From: Liolophura sinensis
Lineage: Eukaryota > Mollusca > Polyplacophora > Chitonida > Chitonidae
DNA: 64,000 nt
Direction of reading: 5' to 3'
Assembly: GCF_032854445.1 (NCBI RefSeq)
Contig: NC_088301.1
Span: 7,996,281-8,060,280 of the forward strand
Positions 44,350 through 64,000 of this stretch are shown here, piece after piece. A program made the position numbers and the translations under genes. The first letter of the stretch is position 1. The number at the start of each line of letters is the position of its first letter. Under the pieces are notes generated by a model. That model was not told where the DNA came from. It did not search any database and saw only the letters and a program-made list of their open reading frames with translations.

Positions 44350-44935
44350 ACCGGTTCTTAAAGGCATCTTATTCTCCACAAACATGGAGGGCGTATGCCA
44401 CAGGTGTTTCCTTTTTAGAACAATTCAGAGCTACATTTGGGCTACTTATGTGTTGGCCTGTGTCAGTAAACCGGTTAATACAATTTGTTGCTCATTTGTC
44501 TCAGCAAAAATTATCTGCTTCTACAATGACTACATACTTAACTGGCATAGGTTGTCAGCATAAACTTTTGGGTTTGGTATAGACACTACTCAGGATCTTC
44601 TTGTTAGGAGATTTTTAGACGGCAGGCTTGAATCAGGGTCATTCTGTGTCAAGAGAAAGCCCATTACCCTTTACTGTCTGAAGCTAATGGTTGATACTTT
44701 GCCTGTTATATGTCGCTCGAGTTTTGAAACAGAATTATTTCGGACTGCCTTCCTCTTTCTGTGCTACAATATTTAGATATTACATATGATAATTACACCA
44801 CGCATTCTTTTCACATCGGGGTTGCGACCCCTATGGGGTACAATGCAGCTGATATTTAGTCCGTTGGCGCTCAGATGCATATCAAAGTTATATAAGAATC
44901 AGCCGAATCAGTTTATTTATATGTAGTTCCTACAT
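44346..44935 (+). pseudogene. Tyrosine recombinase of the Ngaro/DIRS-like element
   Basis: N-terminal core-binding part: SYSPQTWRAYATGVSFLEQF ... LIQFVAHLSQQKLSASTMTT. Then RKPITLYCLKLMVDTLPVIC, FETELFRTAFLFLCYNI. C-terminal box: FHIGVATPMGYNAADI (about 44810-44860) and, in another frame, RSDAYQSYIR (about 44870-44900), with the catalytic Tyr expected at YIR. Arg before FLFL and a typical HxxR are not clean; interrupted by stops. Confidence 0.78.
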
Positions 44936-45020
44936 TAATATCTGCTGTCTGTTTTTCTTGTGTTTTTTGCTGTCTCGATATAGTTTTCTCTTTTCAGGCC
45001 ACCGCACCACCAGGGTTTGG

Positions 45021-45050
45021 GTGAGTGAGTGAGAGCTTGGGGTTTAACGT
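45021..45050 (-). mobile_element. 30-bp SINE family 2 insertion with 13-bp target duplication
   Basis: GTGAGTGAGTGAGAGCTTGG and GGTTTAACGT lie between two copies of CACCAGGGTTTGG (45008-45020 and 45051-45063). On the minus strand this is the extreme 3' end of the SINE (ACGTTAAACCCCAAGC then CACTCA repeats), so it is a severely 5'-truncated insertion. Confidence 0.88.
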
Positions 45051-45063
45051 CACCAGGGTTTGG

Positions 45064-45610
45064 ATCGTCGACTCTAGTTATGTGCAGTGGGCGAACAAGG
45101 CAACGGCATCGAAGCAGGGGGGCAGGACTTGGGCTTGTCAATGCGGCTGCATGAATGGGGAGGCGAGGCATGAGGTGTAGTCAGCTGCTGCCCACTATTA
45201 AGGCGAAGTTTGCCCGGATGAAGAAGCCTGACATCCTCATTGTGCATCTCGGCTCTAATGACATCGTGCACGAAAAGCTGTGTCCATTTAGAGATGCCTT
45301 TTGTTGCACCTGTAATTTTGGATTCGCAACTCCATTTTTTAGAAGCATAACAGTCACTTGCAGAATGCAAACCAATGCATTTGCTAGACTTCTGCTGGAA
45401 ACTACAATTGTTGTTGATCCCTTGCATCAAATGGCGTGGAGCCGTCAGCATTAAGAAGGTAGAGTAAGCACATACTCGCGTCAACAGAGGAGAGGCCGTG
45501 TTCCCCTAGAAAACCGGTTATCTGTTCGTCAGACTCCTGGAGTTCACCTGTCAGAGACTGGCACGGACTTTTTTCTGAACATCTTAGAAAGTGTAGTAGA
45601 GGTAGTGTAC
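45064..45610 (+). pseudogene. SGNH/GDSL hydrolase of the retrotransposon, split by an insertion
   Basis: KPDILIVHLGSNDIV (about 45227-45271) is the block III-type G-x-N-D signature of SGNH hydrolases. GVHLSETGTDFFLNILESVV (about 45540-45598) is the C-terminal H-block with the catalytic His. Between them an inverted copy of the gag segment (45282-45418) has been inserted. Some tyrosine-recombinase and other retrotransposons encode such a domain; its role in the cycle is unclear. Confidence 0.75.
45282..45418 (-). repeat. Inverted gag segment inside the SGNH frame (arm 2)
   Basis: Reverse complement of 42471-42606. The gag location keeps the zinc-knuckle context, so that is the likely source and this is the derived copy. 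Confidence 0.93.
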
Positions 45611-45785
45611 AGCAACAAAATATCGGGTATGTATCCTCCCATGGACCACTAGGGTAAAGCGCCACATCCTGCAGCTGATATCCGATTTACTATCCGCCCA
45701 TTCTATTCTATTCTTGTTTGTTTACATTTCTTTGGCCACGGCATGTAGTTTGTGTGGCGGCGACCGACTTGGTGCTCCTCGTTTG

Positions 45786-45866
45786 GCGGTGGTTTTCATG
45801 GGTAACTGTTAATTCTAAAGGCACTGATAACAATATGGTACGATTGTATACGAAAAAACCCAGTGA
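45786..45866 (+). repeat. Direct repeat of the retrotransposon end, copy 1
   Basis: TGGTTTTCATGGGTAACTG, AAAGGCACTGATAACA and CCAGTG blocks recur in order at 46662-46742. Confidence 0.8.
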
Positions 45867-46661
45867 GCATTTGGGGCCTGCCAGCGTAATAACGCTGGAG
45901 ACAGCTCTGTTGGAGTGTGTACATTGATTGTCTGGGGTGTGTAAAACCCCAGGAGACGGTCTGTGCACATAATCTAACTTACAAGTATATCAGTTTGGCC
46001 TTTTGGGTAATAATTTGTCCACGTTCGTCTGGTTACCTGAGGTGGGGAATTCAAATTGGGAACTCCGCCGGAGTTTTACCCAGTAGGGCTGGCGAGTCAG
46101 GGAAATTTTTTCGACAGCCAGCAATAGGCTTTGTCTTACTCATGAAAGCCCATTGCCATTACAGACATGTTGGGTTGTTATCAGAATACAGCCGTGACCA
46201 TTTCTTCCTTATCTGGTGTGTTAGTGTTTTTTTCCCCAAGTTACTTAGTAATGCGAGTTATGCGGATAAACCTAGTTAAATACAGCATATGGTTTAACTA
46301 GAATTATATAGCGTACGAGCCTTAACCTAAGTGCAGATAATCCACTCCATTCTTAGAATGATCTTCCCTGTTTAAATAGTATATGTAGTTAGTTAACAGA
46401 GAGAGGTCGTAATTGAACAGCCAATCATGGCTTTGATTATTCGTTGCTGCCGGTGGTTACATGTGCAGCAGCGACTCTAAAGCCCACCAGAGTTCAGTCG
46501 TTGGCGGGGCAGCAAACAGACAGGACACTTTCTCATTCTGGACTGTAATTAAGCCCTTATTATTTCCCACCCACCTACTTCTGAGCACTAATAACTTTGT
46601 TTCCCGCGTACTATTGCTGATATTGGCATATTGTGTTTTGGCTTTGAGTAAAGCTGTTCGG
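45867..46661. other. Non-coding retrotransposon end with hairpins
   Basis: Contains a perfect short hairpin CCAGCGT-AATA-ACGCTGG (45879-45896) and CTGGGG...CCCCAG (about 45930-45951). Frames here are not recognised. Confidence 0.5.
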
Positions 46662-46742
46662 TTCTGTATGTATGGTTTTCATAGGTAAGTGGTAATTGCA
46701 AAGGCACTGATAACAGTGTGGTATGCTTGTGTTACAACCAGT
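46662..46742 (+). repeat. Direct repeat of the retrotransposon end, copy 2
   Basis: Partner of 45786-45866; the probable right limit of the element. Confidence 0.78.
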
Positions 46743-49700
46743 GTTGATATAAAACCAATAATAGCTAGCTAACCAAAATTAACCACTAGTGAACAAATAA
46801 AACATCCAGTTGTGAAATAAAACCATTAATGAAATAAAAAATGACCAGTACTGACATACCAGTTGTGATTCCGGTTGATTACAAGTCCCTTGTAGTTTAT
46901 CATCTTACACAGCAGGGAACAACAACATACATGTACAATCGTTTGGATTTCTATCCTCCACTGCAAGAGACATTGTTGGTCCATCATTTGTTTTGCTTTG
47001 ATTCCCACGTGATTACTATCATATAAAAGCCAATATACATTCCACGTTATATATTCATTTATAACGTACAGTATATGGAACTACGCAGGCTAAATTATCA
47101 TTCCTTGCAAATCTTTTATTCTGGCATTGCAAAGTTTATCGACAACGTGAAGCTAAAAGCTCGGGAAGTCATTTTTCTGGAGTCATCACAATTACAGTGT
47201 TAGCCAACAACGCTTCTAGGTGCCGGTCTAAACACAACGTTAATAACACCTTTTCCAGGCGCAGTGTGTAGTATAAACATTTATACTAATATACACAAAT
47301 GACCTGTTTTTCTCCACTCGTCAAATAAAACATAAAGAAATAAAAAAAGTATATATAAACTCGTATATACGCAAAATAAAGAATAATAGATGTGACAAAA
47401 GACAATCTGAGTATGCTTCATTTGACCACAAATTTAAGTGGCGTAGTTGGCGGGGGGGGGGGGGCGTTGGGGGGGCATGATTGAACTTACCACCTGGTTA
47501 TTTAAGAATGTCAATTTTAACTGCTACTATAATCGGCTCGATACAAGCTCAATCGATCGTGAAAGGGTAATTAAGGTAACTCGTGGCTGTTATGTGAATT
47601 ACTTTTAGAAACGTTTCTCATCAGTGTATATTACGTCCATCGCGATTGGTTGCTTCGCGTTTTCGCCCTTCATTTCATTGGCCATGAACGCAGCAATGGA
47701 TGAACGAGCAGCTTTCCTGTGATCTCTCTTTGAATACGTCGGACCAAATACAAACTTCTCAGTGTCCTCTCGTTTCAAACCGCGATCCAGGAACCTACTT
47801 TTGACGTTATGTTGTTCGCCATTTGACAGGTGTCACATGATCCGATGGTGCTTTTTCATTGGTTAACACGTACAATTTGCTGGATGAAAATAGAGCCGAT
47901 TCTATTTCTTGCAACTCGTATGCAACGTGTTGCATATACTTAAAATTGCTGCAATTTCTTGGTTTACACTTGACAATTTGCTGCATGCAACGAGTTGTAT
48001 GCAATTAATTGCATACTGTGAACGGGCCTTTAGGTGAATATTTGTTTTGTAAAGCGTCACGCCAGTTTAAGATCGCTTCGTGATCCCAGAAATAACCAAG
48101 CTGTGCCTTGATGGTTTAGAAACATGAACATTTTGAACATAAATATTTATAAAACAACGTTCAATTCAAACAACCATAAAACTAAGAAAGCGTATAAAGT
48201 AATTAATATATATTTAATCAACATCCAAATCGTGTACTATGCTGATTTATAAGTTTTGGTTGAACAAAATATATGTATGTACCTCAAATGCACTTTAACT
48301 ATAATTGTTAATTTATCTAGCGTGAGGCTTAACCATGAAGCAGTCTATTTATTGGACAAGCCGAAATTCAGAAGTCAACATCGATTTGTTTTCTGCAAAT
48401 GGCATAAAACTGTCAGAAGAAAGATATTTTTCTGTTTAATTGAATTTTTTTTCTTCTAAGTGGTTTCTTGCATTCATTTGCATCATCCAAGCGACGATTA
48501 CTTATCTTCATTCTGTTGAGACAATTGAAGAGCACAGGGTAGCGTAAAACTTATTTTTCAAACTCAAATCACCGATTCCACGTTTGAGTTGACGCTTAAA
48601 CGCGCATGTATTTGTGAATAGATTTTACAGTCATTCTTTCAGACTCTCTGTCTGTATGTCTATTCTGTCGGTTCGTCCAGTTTTCGACATCCCGTCTAGT
48701 AACATTGACCATTCACTTCATGAGAGACCTACATTAATGGAAGGACATTTGGCGGGACAACAAAGTTATATTGTGAATTTTTACTATTTAATTGGTCCAT
48801 TTCTAATAATATGTCAGTCGGGGTACGGTTGTTCAGTGTATCGGAAACGGCCCATCATCTGCGAACTGGGCGAGAGAAAATACTGTGTATCGCTTCACTG
48901 CGCAGACACATGCACTGACCTGTTGGTGATTCAGCAAATATAGGCCCTTGGGGCCTTATACATACACGTGATCATGGGTTAATGGAACAGTTGACTTGTA
49001 CCATGACTTAAATGTACTTAAAACATGACTAAACAAAAAGAAAACAGCAACAAAAAACAGAACAAAACAAACAAATCAACAAACAGCAAACTGTCCATAC
49101 ATGTCTGTTGCTTTGAATCCATTCAGATGGCCCCAATTTCTATTCTGTTAGACAGTAGCTCAAGTCGACTGTTCCCTGTTTTGAGTAAATTTGGGGCAAA
49201 CTCGTTTGATTGTTTGGAGCATTAGATACTTCCGGTAGATTAGATATTTCCGACCCATCGGCGATGACCGCTCAGATAGCGACTGCTATTACTAATAACA
49301 TTATAAAAATCTGGAATTCACATTTAAACTGGAATAAACTTATGTATGTGGAAAGTTTGGGATTAAAAAGATTATCTTTACCAAATGCACGAAACTTTTC
49401 AAGTATGTATATAGTTGTATAAATTTCAAGAAAAAATAATGTAAGTAGTTAGACTGGATCGAGGCTGCCAATAGAGCCACGACAAGAACAGCATTAACTG
49501 CTTATACAGCTTAACATGTCATCACAAGGGGGGTCCATAATAGTAAGCTTTCGATCCTGTCGTACAGCTGTATAAGCTAACACCATATCGAGCATGCACG
49601 TTGAACGTAAATCGTCAGACAGATTGCTATTCGCATGGGAATTAACTCCATTATAGAACAGCTATAGATGTGGCCATCAAACACCGAGTAGCCCTGAGTA

Positions 49701-50405
49701 GTTGACCAATGCGGTATTTGGGAACGAAACACCCGTCTCTAAGAAAGGTGCAAGAAGAATCAGAATCGGAGGTAAGAATTACCCAGGATGTAGGTCTACG
49801 ATAGGTCGGATGACAGTGCTAGTGTAGTACAGTATTCCAAACTGTTTTAGCACATTATAAAGCCCGTGGCCCTGCATGTTTATTTGTTACCATTCGACTT
49901 GACAAAAATGAAAAAAAAAATAATTAAATAAAATGAATAAACTGTACGGTACACAACGTACATACAAATGCTGAAATAAAAGGGATAAATTCTTTGCAAT
50001 CCGAATGCGAATAGTATTTGACGAGAAGAAAGATTTAGTTGACTGTCTGATCTCATTTACACGAATCAAATTGTAGGCTCTAACATTTACTTGTAATTAA
50101 CAATTTACTTGGTGGGACTATGTGAACCTACAGGAATTGCCGAGATTTAAGATAAACTTCAGAAAGGATTCATATTTGGCGTGAGTGGAAGCGATAGTAG
50201 GCTTATCTTTATTTTATAAAAAAAAATTCACTTTGAACTTCTTTGACATAACTAAGGAATTAAAACTTAGCCTACCTGATGATTGGAAGCTCAGTCGATT
50301 ATACGTTATGGAAGACGGATGCGGCCACTGTGGAGCAACGTTTTTTCAATACCCGCGAGTCGAGATTACCAAAAAAAAAAACAGACACAACAGGATTTAT
50401 CATTA
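46743..50405. other. Spacer, few features
   Basis: Contains a G run at 47452-47475 and an imperfect foldback near 47905-48020 built on TGCAACTCGTATGCAA-like arms that ends GTGAACGGGCCTTTAG, perhaps a MITE end without a partner. Frames at 48614-48943 (109 codons), 49025-49422 and 50185-50406 are unrecognised. Confidence 0.4.
47451..47478 (+). repeat. Poly-G tract
   Basis: A run of about 14 G, then CGTT and 7 G. Could form a G-quadruplex; also a common place for assembly error. Confidence 0.9.
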
Positions 50406-50407
50406 AA

Positions 50408-50650
50408 ATTTATTACTTTTAGAGGGAATTTTGAAAGCATCTCTTCGGTCTGGATAGGAGCGATCTCGCCAGAAGCATGGATTAATAGTTTGACAATCGC
50501 GTGAGAATAACTACAAATATCAAGATTTAAATAATTTCGCGTTTTAAAAAACCCGAAGATCGAGACAATCTTCACATTGATACTTCTGGACAGGATGCTC
50601 CTATCCAGATCGAAGAAATATGTTCAAAGTTCCCTAAAAGTAAAATATCA
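50408..50650. repeat. Foldback element with ~80-bp inverted arms
   Basis: ATTACTTTTAGAGGGAATTT, TCGGTCTGGATAGGAGCGAT, CCAGAAGCATGG (50410-50482) is mirrored by CTTCTGGACAGGATGCTCCT, ATCCAGATCGAAGAA, TTCCCTAAAAGTAAAAT (50582-50648). Possible decayed MITE. Confidence 0.75.
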
Positions 50651-50734
50651 TTAATAGGAACAGATTAGTGTTAATAGATATGAAGATCATATTGCCTTCT
50701 CAGTGGAATTAGGCGTTTTCGTTAGTGAAGAACA

Positions 50735-50990
50735 TACCATGAGCAGTCGTCAGTTCGAGTCCAGTTCATGTTGGCTGGAGTGCAGTTTACTCCCGGATGT
50801 CAGCCACCTGCTCGGCAAGGTTTGGTGGCTTCTACTTATAGCCTTGACTACTGTGTCACAAGCAAGCTATAGTCAGGACGACAATGTCATACATGGGAAA
50901 GGTCGTCAGTGATTTGCCTAATGTCGGTGGTTTATCCGGTGTTCTCGGGTTTCTTACAGCCATTATTTAAACAAACCCGGAAATTATTCG
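50735..50990 (+). repeat. Decayed tRNA-derived SINE
   Basis: CAGTTCGAGTCCAGTTCATG (B box) with AAGGTCGTCAGTGATTTGCC and GGTGTTCTCGGGTTTCTTAC further on, resembling a family 1/2 body. Confidence 0.45.
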
Positions 50991-51217
50991 TATTTCGCCT
51001 GTCAACTGTTCATATCATTCTATTATATTGTAAGCATTTAAGTCATTCTAAATTTTGCTTATATATATTTTTGTTATTTTCTGTTATTATTTATTTATTG
51101 ATTGATTTTTGGATTTATTTATTGTTTTATTCTTTTTCATTATAACGTTATAAACTTTGCCTTGTTATCATCTGTTTTTTGTTATCATCACTACAAATGG
51201 ACACTCCTGTCTGTAGT

Positions 51218-51320
51218 TGAATGATTTATTTATTTATTTCATTAGTGTTTTACGCTGTATTGAAGAATGTTTCGTTTATACCATGGCGGCCAGCATTATG
51301 GTGGGAGGAAAACGGGTAGC
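51218..51320 (-). repeat. SINE family 1, 5'-truncated
   Basis: (ATTT)n, AGTGTTTTACGCTGTATTGA, CCATGGCGGCCAGCATTATG and GTGGGAGGAAAACGGGTAG. Confidence 0.88.
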
Positions 51321-52152
51321 TGAATGAGGTCCAAACAAACTAATACATGGCTATTCTAAAGATGGTATTATATCAATAGATATTTTCTCCAGATGAATAA
51401 TACTAATTTTACATTATACCCTAATGTTAAACTGTTTTTTCACTTGGGATATACATGTAACTGTTTGCGTTACAATACCTGTATCGCGTGAGGTGTATAG
51501 GTAACAGAGCTTTTAAATTTTGACTAAAGTCAGAAAAGGCTTTGAGGAATCGGTCCCAGTTTTATGAGGCTCTCAGGGCGACTTAACACTAAGTATGCTC
51601 AATGAAACCGCCCCCAGCTATTGCAGCCGTTTGAAGAGCATATCAAAGACGCTTGGTATATAGCAAGTGCTACAGGCAGAAAAAGTTATGGCCTTCAGCC
51701 CGGAAAAAAAACAACTGGGGAATTATATAATTTTTGTCTCACTTTTGCAAAATATGCAAAAATATCTGGAGTTGAGCTTTGCAATTTTATTAGTTATAGC
51801 TAATGGTTGCACTTTTTAGAAATAAAACTATATACTATAATGAGGTGTAGTAATTCATGTAACAATACACCAACTAACAGATGCTTTTAATCTGCGGCAA
51901 TCGGCTAAAGATATTGTGGACACAACCAAAAGTATAAAGTGTAACAGTGAAATGGTAGCATGCTGTAGGATTTATGTTCATCTATTCAGAGAGATAGGCA
52001 TCCACTGCCATCTCTGGTTCACGGGCATGTAAACAAATAGTTCGTCGCGTTTATAGGCCAGTGACGTTTTCCGCTTCCGTTTCACAACGCCTTCCTAACA
52101 GACTGTAATACTTGTTCTCGAGCATACGTGAGTTGCGGTAAGGTAGACAAAC
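51321..52152. other. Region just upstream of NOX5 copy 2
   Basis: Expected to hold the promoter or a 5' UTR intron of copy 2. I see no clear TATA box, acceptor or other signal. The 60-codon frame 51621-51803 is unrecognised. Confidence 0.35.
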
Positions 52153-61681
<9,529 letters not shown>

Positions 61682-62168
61682 GTATGTGTGCCTCCGTCTG
61701 AAAAAAATTGACTTTCACTTCAAAAGACCTTTACCCTCAATGGGTTGACCTTTGCCGTAAATGATTTGAGTTCCTTCTTACAGTTTGGCTTTTATCACCA
61801 ATTAAATTTGATGGATACGAATATCGATTTTCTCTTCCAATAGCCATGTATTATAATTTGCGATTGATTTTTATTGTTTGTCCAGTTTATGTTTCGGCCT
61901 TATGTTTGTGCGCATAACTGACGAACTTTCCTAAAGTGTATTCCATATCGGTCGGAGCTAAGTGATCTCCAAAGAACTTCTTATTTCCTCGTGACGACGG
62001 GATGCATGTTAAACCATGTTCCAGTTTCAACATAAACGTGAGAGTTCATGCGCCAGTAACTGTATAGTTATGCAGTAATTTTTGTACCCAAGTACATGTA
62101 CGTATGTAGCTGGCACAATACTTAACACTCTTATAAACCTGTAGGATATAGACTGTGATGTGTATTTG

Positions 62169-62434
62169 TTTATTTATTTATTTGATTGGTGTTTTACGCC
62201 GTACTCAAGAATATTTCACTTATACGACGGCGGCCAGCATTATGGTGGGTGGAAACCGGGGACATCTCGGGGGAAACCCACGACCATCCGCAGGTTGCTG
62301 GCAGACCTTCCCACTTACGGCCGGAGAGGAAGCCAGCATAAGCTGGACTTGAACTCACAGCGACCGCATTGGTGAGGGGCTCCTGGGTCATTACGCTGCG
62401 CTAGCGCGCTAACCGACTGAGCCACGGAGGCCCC
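62169..62434 (-). mobile_element. SINE family 1, full length (266 bp) with target-site duplication
   Basis: Flanked by GATGTGTATTTG at 62157-62168 and 62435-62446. Read on the minus strand: GGGGCCTCCGTGGCTCAGTC head (A box TGGCTCAGTCGG), B box GAGTTCAAGTCC, central domain GCCAGCAACCTGCGGATGGT ... CCACCATAATGCTGGCCGCC, tail GTCGTATAAGTGAAATATTC and (AAAT)n. The best reference copy in the window and probably a young insertion. Placement in a named SINE superfamily needs a library search. Confidence 0.97.
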
Positions 62435-62546
62435 GATGTGTATTTGACCATAGCATTTCTTATAAACATTTCAGTTTAAATCTTCTAGAAATATTTCCTT
62501 TTTCATGCATCGTTTACCAACTATGTCTTCTCGTGGTATACCTACA

Positions 62547-62640
62547 TTCTTATTATTATTAATAATAATTATTATCAATATTATCAATATTAATGATAAT
62601 AATAATAATAACAATCATTATTATTATTATTATTATTGCC
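62547..62640. repeat. (ATT/AAT)n microsatellite, palindromic
   Basis: Runs of TTATTATTATTAATAATAAT and complementary AATAATAATAAT segments; can fold on itself. Confidence 0.9.
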
Positions 62641-62989
62641 GCCGAGTCTTTTTGTCGCTGACATCTTTTTTATGTTCACTATGACAACTTAACCGAACAA
62701 GTTGTACACGATTTTGAATGAAGTTTAAGCACACATTAGCGCTGGACTAGGGATCATTTTTTGACCAGTATCTGGACGCAGGAATTGTCTACAGGATTGT
62801 TCAATTGTGAAGCGCGGATAGAGAGGACAAATGGTACAGAGGTTTGCGCTCAAGGTATACCGTCTAGAAAACCAATATGCACCTTATTAAAATAGTTTTT
62901 GGTAACATTGTTGCAAAGTAAACGATATTTATTTTACGGTGATGTCTGTTTGATGTTGAAATTATTTTATTTATTCATTTATTGAGTTA

Positions 62990-63555
62990 GAGAGGGCACC
63001 ATACAGCTGTTCAGTTATTTGAGACATGGGGGGTGCCATCCAGCTTTTAGAGATATTGGAGACAATCATGGCCTTCAGCTCTTATTTATACACTTGAGAC
63101 AGTTAGGGCACCATCCAGTTTTTACACATATTGAAGAAAGTGAGGATGCCATCCAGCTTTTACAGATATTGGAGACAGTGAGGGTGCCATGGCCTTCAGC
63201 TCTTATTTATCCACTTGAGCCAATGAGGGCGCCATCCAGCTTTTATTTATTCACTTATTTGAGAAAGTGAAAGCACCATACAGCTCTCATTTATTCACTT
63301 ATTTGAGAACGTGAAGGCACCATACAGCTTTTATTTATTCACTTACTTGAGGCAGTGAGGGCGTCATACAGCTCTTATTTATTCACTTATCTGAGACAGT
63401 GAGGGCGTCAAACAGCTCTTATTTATTCACTTATCTGAGACAGTGAGGGCGTCATACAGCTCTTATTTATCCACTTATTTGAGGCAGTGAGGGCGTCATG
63501 CAGCTCTTGTTTACTCACTTATTTGAGACAGTGAGGGCGCCATACAGCTCTTTCA
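62990..63555. repeat. ~45-57-bp minisatellite in NOX5 copy 2 intron 7
   Basis: About twelve units around GAGACAGTGAGGGCGCCAT, (C/A)CAGCTCTTATTTATTCACTT, ATTT; the period drifts between about 45 and 60. Confidence 0.9.
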
Positions 63556-63589
63556 TAAGTGGTTAAGGTGTTTGGCCCACCCGTCCTCG

Positions 63590-64000
63590 TGTTTTCCTCT
63601 ACACACCCTCCTCTTTTCCTCTACACACCCTCCTCTTTTCCTCCTACCCTCCTACCTGTTTTACTCCACCCACCTTCCTGCTTCCCTCCATCCACCTATC
63701 TGCTTCCCTTCGCCCACCTATCTGTTTTCCTCCACCCACCCACTGTTTTCCTATACACAGACACAAATCCACCATTCCTGCTTCCCGCCACCCACCTTCC
63801 TGCTTCCCGCCACCCACCTTCCTGCTTTCCTGCACCCACCTACCCGCTCTCCTCCACCCACCTACTTGTTTTCCCTCACCCACCCTCCTGCTTCTCTCCA
63901 CCCACCTTCCTGCTTTCCTCCACCCACCTACTTGTTTTCCTACCACCCACCCACTCTCCTGCTTCTCTCCACCCACCTTCCTGCTTCTCTCCACCCACCT
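63590..64000. repeat. Pyrimidine-rich ~20-26-bp minisatellite at the right edge
   Basis: Units of CTCCACCCACCTTCCTGCTT type to the end of the window. The complementary strand is purine-rich and stays open as Gly/Lys/Arg-rich frame 63644-63994, not a gene. Confidence 0.92.

Larger units (their letters stand above)
41489..46745 (+). mobile_element. Ngaro/DIRS-like tyrosine-recombinase retrotransposon, degenerate
   Basis: Domain order: Gag (41489-42660), RT (42851-43620), RNase H (43740-44330), tyrosine recombinase (44346-44935), SGNH hydrolase (45060-45610), then about 1.1 kb of non-coding end with a direct repeat (45786-45866 and 46662-46742) separated by 0.9 kb. Direct repeats at the 3' side suit the split-repeat layout of Ngaro elements better than the inverted repeats of DIRS1. 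Many frameshifts and stops: not autonomous. Exact ends uncertain. Confidence 0.8.

Noticed and set aside
48614-48943. 109-codon plus frame with several Cys
   Set aside because: No recognisable family, no start or splice context; kept only as a note.
62340-62434. Functional tRNA gene
   Set aside because: A and B boxes are present, but the sequence is the head of a SINE with its tail and target duplication and does not close a full cloverleaf.
63644-63994. 116-codon Gly/Lys/Arg-rich minus-strand frame
   Set aside because: Purine-rich strand of a minisatellite at the window edge.

Overview
The window is animal nuclear DNA, AT-rich and dense in repeats, with introns, GT-AG splice sites and tRNA-derived SINEs. 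One SINE family has a conserved central block ending in a tail of the form GTCGTATAAGTGAAATATTC. Together with Ngaro/DIRS-type and Penelope-type retroelements it resembles a lophotrochozoan, most likely a mollusc. That assignment is inference from repeat style and the NOX5 gene; the species cannot be named from the sequence.

The only protein-coding genes I can defend are two NADPH oxidase 5 (NOX5) paralogues in tandem on the + strand. Copy 1 (15060-31723) is complete. Sixteen exons join in phase to 2802 nt, encoding 933 aa: an unusually long EF-hand region, a six-helix ferric-reductase core with the four haem histidines, an FAD motif, a long Ser/Thr-rich linker, NADPH-binding motifs and the C-terminal Phe. 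Copy 2 (52153-61681 and beyond) shows its first seven exons, each exactly as long as its counterpart in copy 1; the rest must lie past the right edge. Both should make Ca2+-activated superoxide producers that need no cytosolic p47/p67-type subunits.

The N-terminus carries eight EF-hand-like motifs instead of the four in human NOX5. They lie on exon pairs that share intron phases, as if a degenerate-plus-canonical EF-hand pair had been duplicated by exon-pair duplication.

Layout: 1-15 kb is gene-poor, with minisatellites, a 434-bp mariner-like element, SINE pieces and a LINE remnant. 15-31.7 kb is NOX5 copy 1, its introns full of minisatellites and SINEs. 31.7-52 kb is a repeat-rich spacer with a terminal-inverted-repeat element that has been invaded by a MITE, SINEs and a Penelope-like element (37.06-40.28 kb), then a degenerate Ngaro/DIRS-like tyrosine-recombinase retrotransposon (41.5-46.7 kb) with Gag, RT, RNase H, recombinase and SGNH-hydrolase remains. 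52-64 kb is NOX5 copy 2, including a 1.9-kb 18-bp minisatellite in intron 1. Most longer open frames in the window are read-throughs of tandem repeats whose unit length is a multiple of three.
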